64,000 nucleotides of DNA from Oikopleura dioica (taxonomy: Eukaryota > Chordata > Appendicularia > Copelata > Oikopleuridae): assembly GCA_907165135.1 (NCBI GenBank), contig OU015567.1:7631001-7695000 (forward strand), in the 5' to 3' direction. Positions 55,301 through 64,000 of the stretch are shown here, in pieces. Numbering within the stretch: the first letter of the stretch is position 1; every line of letters starts with the position of its first letter. A program made the position numbers and the translations under genes. The notes under the pieces were generated by a model, which saw nothing but the letters and a program-made list of their open reading frames with translations, had not been told where the DNA came from and did no database searches.

Positions 55301-58300
55301 CACACTCGCACAAATACGATCCATCGGTATTAATGCATTTTTGTGCGCATGTATTCAGTAATCGGTTTTCGCATTCATCTGTATCCAAACAAACTACCTT
55401 GCCTATTTCGTCAAGATAGTATCCTTCCGGACACGTACAGTAAGGAAGCCATTCGACTGGATTTAGATTGCAAATCGCGTTTCCCAGGCAAATGTTATGA
55501 CGCTCACTGCAGACGTCGATTTTTGTGCAAGTATGATTTCCATCTTTGAAAACGAAACCCTCAAAAGTATGAACGCAATTGCATCCTTCCAAAATATGAT
55601 CTTCCTTGCATTCAATAAGATTGTCAAGTTTTTTACACGATGCAAAAGTTGCTTGGCCAGTTTTCATGCTATAAAACTTACTCGGGCACCTTATCGGATT
55701 CTTGCTCCCCTCGCCACAGTAAAATCCCATCGGGCAAACTTCGCAATCTTCAATTGTTTGTCCTCCTTTTTCGTCGTTAAACGTTCCCGCAGGACAGAGA
55801 ATTTCCTCGGTGGATGTGATGTTCTCGTTAGAAGGGCAGTATTTTCCTTTCCCGCAAGTTCTGCACTCGTCCACGCTTTTTGCTCTTTCTGTCGGAAGAA
55901 AAGTGCCTTTTGGACATTTTGTAGGATCGACGGAGCTTTCGGGGCAGTAATGACCGATCGGGCAGCTCTTGCAATCGCTTCTCGCAGAAGCTTTGGGTTC
56001 ATTACGAAAAGTGCCAGGGGGACATTCAGTCATGCTGGTACTTTTAAAAGAGCAGTAATGTCCGGGATCGCATGGAGAACAGACCGTTCCATTTACAAAC
56101 TCGCCAGTTGGACAAGGCACTCCTTTACTTGCTCCTTCTTGACAGTACAATCCCTCTTCGCAGGGGTAGCAAAAGTCCTTTCCTCGGTAATTCTGATAAG
56201 TTCCTTCTTCACAGGGAACCGCGAACTGGGGTCGGGAACCCACCACAATATTTCGAGGAGGGGAGGGGTTTCCCATTTTGGTTGGTTTTTGGTGGGTTTT
56301 TCATTTGGTTGGTTTTTGAGGGGTTTTAAGGGGTCTCTGGTGGGTTTTTGGTGGGATTTTTTTTGTCCTATCCAAGGTAAAGAAAAAATGAATATTTTTA
56401 CATAAATATAGTTTTATTAATAGAAAAATAATGATGAAATTCTTTATTTTTTTAAACTCTTGAGGACTTTTTCCATCTCTTCGCCATAACCAAATTGAAG
56501 AAATGTTTCAACCGTTTTTGTTTTCAGTGACTCCCTGTCCGAAGAATAAAATTTTGAGCAACGGGCAAAGACACGCTCTTGGCAGCTGCTTGAACAAACC
56601 GATCCACGAAAAAGCTAGATATTATTCTTTAACGCTCAAAGAAACAACCTCACCAATCGTTTATGAAAGTTAAATATAAGAAAAAACAAATCTAGAACAA
56701 TTACCTATTTTGATAATCAGAGTGCTCGTTCTCGAAACTTTTCCATTGAGAAGGGAGCACCATTCCATCACCGGTCGAATATGAATCCGTCGAATATGCA
56801 CCGAAATCATAAAAAAACCCACCAAAAACCAACCAAAATCATCAAAATTCCCACCAAAAACCCACCAAATCGCAAAATTCGAGGTGGGTGAGGGTCAGGC
56901 TGAAAACCCACCAAAAATCCCTTAAAAAAAAACCCACCATAACCAACCTCAACATGGTGGGTTCCCGACCCCAGACCGCGAATTCCAAATAAGCGTTGCA
57001 TTTGTGACCTAGCGGGCAATACTCACAACTACTCGGGCTTGCGAATCCATACATTTGATTATTGTAAGTTTCCAAATTCTGGAATGTTCCTGATTTGCAT
57101 GGTATTTCTACAGGAGTGCTCCTGGGGCAATAAGTTCCAAATCGACATTTAATGCAGCTCGTGATATTATGTTGGCCTGTCAGAGGTTGAATAGTTCCTG
57201 GAGGACATTCAGTTTGTGAACTTGAACCGACTCCACAATAGTATCCAGCGTTACATGTCTGACAAGAGGTCGCGCGCTCTACTTTGTTATAACTACCAGC
57301 CGGGCAGGGAGAACAAATATGCCAGCCTACTTCGTCTATTGTCTGGTAAGTCCCAGGTGGACAGGGGGCTAGGAGCTATTTAAAATTTAATCTTTATGAT
57401 GAAAATCATCAATTTCTAATAAATGATACCTGAAACTCCAGCCGCATCACATGAGAATCCTGACTCGCATGGTCTACATGAGGTCTGCCCAGTTTGAAGC
57501 GTGATGGTTCCCGGCTCGCAAGGTTTGCAAAGGGCAGCTCCAGGTTCATCTTGATAGGTCATCGAAAGACATGGTAGGGGCGACGGCGAGGCTGACGGAC
57601 AATAATGACCTGTCAAGCAAGTCGTGCACTGATCACTTAGCCCCTCGATTGAATTAAAAGTCCCTGGCTCGCAATCAACACAAATGTAGTTGTTGTGCTC
57701 ATCGATGATTTGTCGAGTACCAACTGGACATGGATAACTTCCGATTCCGTCTTTTGTGCAAAAAAATCCACTCTCACAGATATCACAGCTTGAACTGCCT
57801 AAATTAGGCGCTGTAGTGCCATTTGCACAGACAATGCAATAGTTTTGTTCGATTTCGTCCTGATATTCTCCGGCGGGACATTGAAGGCAAGGGAATTTGC
57901 CATTTCCGCCTTCAGAATAATATCCCTCGCCACAATTACAATCAGTTTCTGCAGTGGCTGTCTTGTGACATTCAATATGGTCATCAACAAAGAAACAATT
58001 GGTAAAATCACTCTGGACTGCGAATGAGATTTTTCCATTCTGGTAATGTCCGACTGGCCCAGTTGTCCAAAGATTTTCGTTCAGAGAAGTGTTTGAGACG
58101 AATAACATTGTGAATTGGTCTTTTTTATGAAGAACTCTTATCCTTAAATTCTGAATGTCCACTGTTGGAATGTATTTCTTCATGGAATGAAGGCCAAAGT
58201 CATTTACTGATTTCACGTCTACCGAAAGAAATCTTCCCTTTTCATCGACATCAGAACTGATTGTCAAATAATCAGAGTCATATAAATTCGGAAGGTAATC

Positions 58301-61300
58301 AACGGAATCATCAAAAGCTGAAAACCACAGTGAAGTACTAAACATATTTGCGGGTATTTCGTGGGGGATCCTTGGATACGTCGCGTCACCATCTGCAAGC
58401 TCACTAGTTATCTCATATGTCTCATTGAATTGGCCTTCGTGGAGCTCTGTTGTAAAGTGTGAGCCAGCAGGACATCGGGTTTCTACATCAGCGGAACAGT
58501 AATTATTATCCGAACATGGAACTGGCGTGTCTTGATAAATTCGATGTCCAACGTCTGGGCAGAGAAAACCATCTGGACAAACTTCAGGGTGAATAGTTCC
58601 AAGTCCAGTTCCTACCCAAAACCCAGGTTGCGCTCGAGAGCAATTGAATGATGGAGATACATTGCTGTACTGCCCAAACGGACATCGTGCGCAAAGTCCT
58701 GTGCCCAAGTTGTAATATTGTCCAGGCGGACAAGGCTCACAGAATTCATCTTGTCCACGCACGTATCCGTGATTGCACTGGCAGTCATTCACGGAAGTTG
58801 CAGTTTTATAGCAGCGAAGATAATTCTCAGTATCAAAGAAACAACCTGTCCAATCTGAAGAAACTGCAGTCATTATGTTCACCATTCCAATCCAAGGCTC
58901 AGAAGCATCTCCTGGATTGTCGATTGGTTGAACATCAATATGACAAAATTTGTCTGTATGGCATAAAACTGTAAACATATTCCACTGCTGAAGGTCGATT
59001 CCTGGTAGGTATTTTTTCAGTGGTAGGAGTCCATTTGTTTGTAACTGCTGTCCGAAGATGGATGCTGGGTTGCCAATACACTAGGAGAGATTGAGAATGA
59101 AAAGGGATGAATCTCCTTACCTCGACAACAAAAACATCATATTCTTTGTATGCGAAGCAGAAGAGATAGCTATCATAGGCAACGCCTTCGGGATTCTTTG
59201 TACGTGCGAATGTTAATCGACAGTTTAAATTCTGATGAATATCTGCCCAGTTTGTAGGACACTGCTCAACATCTGTGGTTGCATATTTTCCCTCAAACTG
59301 CATGCTTATGACATCAAAATATTCAGAAGAAGGATAATTTAGCTCGTGTCTTGTTAACCAATTGGACTCTGGGTCGGATGAAAGCTCGTAAGTGACAAAA
59401 TGAGAATTTTCGGGGCATGACTGAGAAGCTTCGCCAACACCTCTGTAAGTGTTGTCTCCAAGTGGATCTGGGTACCAACCGTTGATATATCCACGACCAA
59501 TGCCCTCACAGAGAAATCCAGCAGGACAGAGAACTTCCTCTGTAGCACCAACACCGCTATCAATAAACATTTCTTCGCTCGCCCTCGTGCATTCAATCAT
59601 CCCTTCACTTGGCGTGAACAACCCGATCGGACACGGAACGCATTCTCGTGAAACGGTTCCAAATGTTCCAGCGGGACAGGCAATGCATTGTCCATTCGAG
59701 TTCAATTTATATCCTTGTGTGCAGTAGCAGTCGCTTGGTTGCGAAAATTTCTTCTGACAAATGAGCTTTGGCGGATCATTATTAGGAGTAACATAACAAG
59801 CAGCAGTGCCATTCGCATCATATATAAAGTCGTAATCGCCGATTTCTGCCCAGTTATTTCCATTGTCATACAACTGATCAAGAAGATCTTGTGTTCCACA
59901 GATTTGTTTTTCTGTTCTCGCGAAGATTTCATCTGTACCAGAAAGGAGCCTCATCTCGGTTATTTCCTTGAACCAAGTTTTTGCGTATCGAAACACTTCT
60001 GGCCTATGGTTATCGTGATTGCTGTTGATTGCGTTTTGAAGGATGTTGATGTTGTTGTTGCATTCGTCGCTTCTACTCTTCGTCGCATAGAAAATTTGAT
60101 CATCAATAAAGACTTTAATTGTTAGCAAGTTCTCTTCATCCCACTTCTTGTCCCAATTGTAAGTAACTTTTAGCTTGTAGATTTCATCAAGCAAAAGAGT
60201 CTTCGTTCCGAAAATATAATCTTCTTCGCTGCTTTCAAAAAGCTCCTGAGCCACGCTGCATGGTTTCTTCAAGAGCGTTAATTTCTGGGAGCCAGAGTCG
60301 TACTTGAACACAATATCTATCACAGGGTACGTCAGTTTCCAAATAATTTTATTCACATATGTTCCCGTTGTTCTGAAATAAGAGACAAAATATTGAACCT
60401 TTGCATGCGCGCAACCCGCAGGAAGTTTGTAGAAAGCGTTTTCAATGTATTCACTGTCATATTCTCCATCGGCCCTCAAATCGTATTTCAACCGCATGTA
60501 GTACTGTGAAATATCTTCGTTATTTCTAAAGTTCTTTAAAGTCCTTTCTGTAAATCCGTATAAAAACGGCTCGAATTCCACGATGCCTAAATATTCCATA
60601 TCCGAAGTTGTATTCGCCGGACACACGAATTTTGACCCACCAGTACAGTAATGTCCATCTTCACAACTTTTTGGATGAGCTTGTCCCGGGGTATCGCAAA
60701 TGGATCCTTCTGGACAAGGTTGGCATATTCCATTTGCATACGCGAACGTTCCAACAGGACATGGTTCGCATGTCATTGTTTCATTGTTGTAGAAAGCTCG
60801 GCTGAAATCGCATCTTGAGCATTTCTGAGGATGATTTGAACTTAGCTGAAGAGCAGTTCCGTCAGGGCATTTGTGACAGAGAGGATCTGCTACGTCTGCG
60901 AAGTATCCATCAGGACATTGTACGCAATTGCTTGAAACTGGTATTTCACCAAGAGGACACTTTTTAGGGACATTAAACGGGCATATGAATCCAGGTGGAC
61001 AACTTGCACAGGTTTGACCGGGCGTTGAGAACTCTCCAACAGAGCAAACTCGACATGTTCCTCCAGTTTCTAAGAAGAACCTTGAATCAACAAGTTTCAA
61101 ATTGCCTTCGTAACCGGACCCAATACTGCAATGAGTGTTCAACTGATCAGTGTAGCTAATTCTGAATGCTGGGACATAACCAGAAATCTGTTGATAGATC
61201 AAGTCCTGAGCAGAACACTGGTTGTTCGATGCGCTAACTTCAGAACAGTAAGAATCATAATTCCGCGCATCCCAAACTTCTTGATCTGGAACTGTTCCGT

Positions 61301-64000
61301 CTAAAATGCATTGATCTCCGTGCCGATACTTTCCAGCTCCGCAATATGTGAAATAACATTGTTCAGTGAACCAGTTGTAATCTCCATCAGATCCACTAAA
61401 AATTGCGTCGTCTGCAGATATGAACGACTCGGAAAACGCATCTCTTTGCGTATAGTAAATTTCTTCCGAGGAAATTTCCAAATCTTTAGCCGGAGTCTTT
61501 TTGGCAAATGTTATGCCAAGCGCTTTTGGTCGAAAGTTCTCGATTCTCAGCCCGTGTAAGTCAAGATCAAAGGTACTCCCAAACACAAAATACGCGTTTG
61601 AAACACCTGATATTGATTCAATGGGAAGGTATATTTCTGAGCTCATCGAAAGCACTTGGCTTCCGCCGCTGTATGAGATTTTTACTTCGTAACTTGGGAA
61701 ATTCTTAATGTTTCCGTAGAATTGTGAGATTTCAAATTGGTAAATGTCATTATCTGCAATGTATATCCACGCTGATCGGTACTGTATGTAAGCAGAATTA
61801 TCATCATCCAGTCGGATAGTAAACATTATTTGTTTTCCAGGATAATCAATTTTATATTCGACGTAAATAAAACTCTCGTCGGCTGCGTATTCGATCAAAA
61901 ATTACGATTACCTTATTATCAAAAAATATGTATATTAATTATTTTTGACCTTTGCTGATTTTCTTAATCTGAAAAGAGTGCATCCAAGCAGGCAGTATTT
62001 ATTACCTTCTTTAGTAAGTTTCATGATTTTTAATCAACAAAATTTTAAACAAGCAATTATCATATTTTCAATTTACGTTTCATCAAAATATGAAACCACT
62101 AACTGAATTCAGCGGGATGTCAACGTCATTCTCAATATTCGATCGGAGTGGCCCAGAGAAGGAAAGCATGATATTCAGAAAATAACTTCCAGTGAAAGTA
62201 TCCATGGTCATGTGCGAAGCATCAGAAGTACCAATATTTCCAATTTTTTGGTTATTTGTAAGTTGGAAGGGATAATTCAACTGTTCCCGAATTTTGAAGT
62301 CTTTGATCAGATAATTATCAAGGCAGGACGAGACAGGCGGGCCATCAAATCGCAGATAGTATTCTTTTCGAAGACTACCTTGAGTTTTATTGATCGAATA
62401 AGTTTTGACATGAACTTCATTGAGGCGTACAACTATCTTCTGCCCTGGTACATCATGGTTGAGCTGTGTAATGATTTGGATCGAATTCCATTTATTCAAC
62501 CTGAGATTGAGTTCTTCTACCAAATCATCGTCAAAAAGAATAACCAGCTTCTTGTCTGTTCCCAAAAGCTTTACTTTTATATGATTTGACCTAAGAGTGC
62601 CAGCATACCAGTGAAAAATGACATAATTTGAACATAACATATCCTCTTCAGGAGCAAAAATTTGAAAGCGAAGGCGATTTCGAAAGCGTAAAAAGTTGTA
62701 CTGCACGTTCAAATGAGAACCAAGGCTTTGAAGAGTCAGTTCATCATCTGGAGCTATAACTACGCCATCATCTTTGATGTACGATTGTATCCAAAAACCA
62801 TCTTCTTTTTCAACATAGAGGTCACCGTTTCTTGTCATCAACTCGTAATCGAAAATCGTTTTGACGGAAAGTGATTCTTCTGAAAGGAAAATGGAGCTGG
62901 CGCCTTCTATGTAATTGTTATAGTTGATCATTGTCTTATAAATCCAGCTTGATGGGGGAACCGATGGAATAACTGCTAGTTCTAGGGGAGAAATGGAGCT
63001 TCTCTCTGTATTGACTTTGCAACAGCCTTTGAACCAATTTACAGATTTGTCGGGACTAACATAAAACGACGGAGAAACACTTTTAGCGGTAAAATACTGC
63101 GTCTTTTCTTCTCGCCAATTTGTGGAATCTTGATTGTAATCCGCGCCCAGAGCATTCGTTATTACTTTAGGAGTTGATGATTTATCCGGCTTTAGAATTT
63201 GCAGTTCAAAATTTTGCGGGTCGAATCCTTCATATTCGAAAGCAACGAGGTCAAAGTCGACAGCTTTGTTGTGTTGCCAAGGCGGGTAGAATATAACATT
63301 GACTGGTGCTTGATCTAATAAACGTCGAGTAAATGTCTCAGAGCAGACTACATTCGACACTAAGATTTCATCCTTTTTGAAGCCGATTCGGTAAGTGATA
63401 TGTCCATTTTCCAGCATCAAAGTATCTATTCGAATCTGATATTCAGAATTAGCAGAAAATTGTGCATACTCCGTCTCACAAGAAGAAAATGAAGGATTTC
63501 CATCAATTATACCAAATTTGATAATCGGGAAATTCTCGTGCGAAAATTTGAAGTACAAAAGAAGATGATGAAGTAAGTCGATAACAACAAAGTCTTCTGA
63601 TTCGCAATTCTCGTAGTCAATGGAACTCATGCCATCGAAGTCACCAAAGTCATCGATTGAATGGCAAGGTACGACGTCCATGTTACTTATTATGACATTG
63701 ATAGAAAATAATCCAGTAAAATCGTGCAATAACCATCCTCCTGCAGGAAAATGAGACCCAGAATTGTGATACTCGTTTAAAACGTTAGCAATTCTTCCAG
63801 CTGTATTTTCTTTTGTGATGAATTTGTAGCGATTGTGTTCTTGCAAGGTTCAATTTGGTGTTGGTTTTTGAAAGCGATAAAAATTGTTCGAATGATAGTT
63901 TCAGTGACTTTAAAATCAAGAACCCGTTCCTATTATAGTGAAGTCTTTGATCCAGGACCTTTCAGATGGATTTTTGGTTGGAAAATTGACGTCGAACGGT
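49352..64000 (-). CDS. Polycystin-1-like giant receptor/channel, 5' end missing
   Basis: Eleven exons in transcription order: >64000-63924, 63839-62100, 61882-59121, 59080-57430, 57368-56977, 56225-54728, 54674-52503, 50966-50072, 50030-49846, 49808-49585 and 49543-49352; over 3900 aa. The ectodomain has lectin/LamG-like stretches and many ephrin-receptor-like (GCC2/GCC3) Cys repeats of the form CPxGxYC, then an EGF-Ca domain (DTDECENRLLNTCAQKC). After these come a GPS-like CDCGE, a membrane helix, a PLAT domain (DYLIVVRTSTHASIG), several helices, and a polycystin channel domain ending in RIYHIGYLIVAIFAIVNFII and a coiled tail. Such proteins partner PKD2-type channels in cilia or sperm. A hAT-like MITE interrupts the exon at 56226-56974. 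The intron 52502-50967 contains two 5S rRNA and two SL RNA genes. The join 62100-61882 is the least certain; an AATAAA near 61995 could instead end a gene there. Confidence 0.82.
51012..51130 (+). rRNA. 5S ribosomal RNA, left arm copy
   Basis: 119 nt from GCTTAGCGTCATACC to GCGCTAAGC(A); the 5' and 3' ends pair as helix I. The core GTTAGTACTTACATGGGTGACC and GGGAATACC are the pol III internal control and loop E regions of eukaryotic 5S. A TTTT terminator follows at once. Confidence 0.93.
51391..51500 (+). ncRNA. Spliced-leader RNA, left arm copy
   Basis: The 40-nt leader exon occupies 51391-51430, beginning ACTCATCCCATTTTTGAGTC and ending CTAACAG, directly followed by the donor GTAAGA. This matches the O. 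dioica SL as I remember it. Downstream, GTAAGA can pair with TCTTAC near 51475-51480 to form the usual intron-side hairpin. The 3' end is estimated; I see no textbook Sm site. The RNA donates the leader to pre-mRNAs in trans, resolving operons and capping them. Confidence 0.92.
51518..51938. mobile_element. MITE-like sequence forming the palindrome loop
   Basis: Begins GACGCGCTTTTTTAAG and ends with GCGCGTC, the same ends as the MITE at 42989-43583, and contains shared inner blocks (AATTTCGTCAACTTCCG, CCGGAAGTGAAATTT). A third end-like copy, CCTTAAAAAAGCACGTC, lies inside near 51693, so it is probably nested or rearranged. No clean target duplication is visible. Confidence 0.6.
51965..52074 (-). 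ncRNA. Spliced-leader RNA, right arm copy
   Basis: The leader exon is 52074-52035, identical over 40 nt to the left arm copy, followed by GTAAGAATCG. The intron-side part differs from the left copy by small changes in the CT-rich stretch. The end is estimated by analogy. Confidence 0.92.
52335..52453 (-). rRNA. 5S ribosomal RNA, right arm copy
   Basis: 119 nt, inverted relative to the left copy and differing from it near the 5' end (GCTTAGCTTCATACC instead of GCTTAGCGTCATACC). The change falls at the base of helix I. The internal promoter is intact. Confidence 0.92.
56226..56974. mobile_element. hAT-like MITE inside a polycystin-like exon
   Basis: A 749-bp element with perfect 20-bp inverted ends CTGGGGTCGGGAACCCACCA, flanked by an exact 8-bp duplication (ACCGCGAA on the plus strand; 56218-56225 and 56975-56982). 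Both subterminal regions are packed with GGTGGGTTTTTGG-type repeats, in opposite orientation at the two ends. The middle is AT-rich with no transposase. In the host's direction it interrupts AYLEFAV|PCEEGTY, between Cys-rich repeats. Confidence 0.93.

Overview
The window is animal nuclear DNA. It almost certainly comes from an appendicularian tunicate, most likely Oikopleura dioica or a close relative. The main evidence is a 40-nt spliced-leader exon (51391-51430, and again inverted at 52035-52074) that matches the O. dioica leader as I remember it and sits beside 5S rRNA. Other evidence agrees: most introns are 31-60 nt, many start codons directly follow a splice-acceptor-like AG (AG|aATG), genes lie tens of bases apart in same-strand runs, and at least one intron looks GA-AG. 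All gene models below were spliced by hand from reading frame, splice signals and remembered protein families; none was tested against RNA or a database.

Layout. 1-4.5 kb: a 5'-truncated tetraspanin-like gene, a minus-strand vWA/collagen gene and a secreted kelch-like gene. 4.66-4.81 kb: tRNA-Phe and tRNA-Ile. 5.2-18.5 kb: a plus-strand run that looks like an operon: NFX1, ALKBH5, CDC123, a JmjC oxygenase, an unrecognised gene, then after a wider gap a TPX2-like gene. 18.8-42.4 kb: HEATR1, NUBP1, an outer-arm dynein heavy chain of about 4620 aa, and MKS1. 42.7-43.6 kb: a U5 snRNA gene and a palindromic MITE. 43.7-49.2 kb: a second compact run: a NEDD1-like WD40 gene, a 71-aa coiled-coil gene, MRPL9, CCDC174 and MRPL42; MRPL42 holds an antisense nested gene in its first intron. 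49.35-64.0 kb: a minus-strand polycystin-1-like gene whose 5' end is outside the window.

The most striking feature is transposons inside protein-coding exons. Three unrelated non-autonomous elements, each with terminal inverted repeats and a perfect 8-bp target duplication, interrupt CDC123 (10814-13354), HEATR1 (21928-22645) and the polycystin-like gene (56226-56974). In each case, removing the element plus one target copy restores a continuous conserved reading frame. In HEATR1 and polycystin the element also supplies, or with the target duplication creates, canonical GT and AG sites in compatible phases, so it could be removed as an intron. In CDC123 no GT donor is available. These look like fresh, possibly polymorphic, transposon-derived introns.

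A second unusual feature is a palindrome of about 1.5 kb inside a polycystin intron. Each arm carries one 5S rRNA gene and one spliced-leader RNA gene, and MITE-derived sequence forms the loop. The window thus holds parts of several RNA-processing systems: SL RNA for trans-splicing, U5 of the spliceosome, and genes packed in operon-like runs that depend on both.
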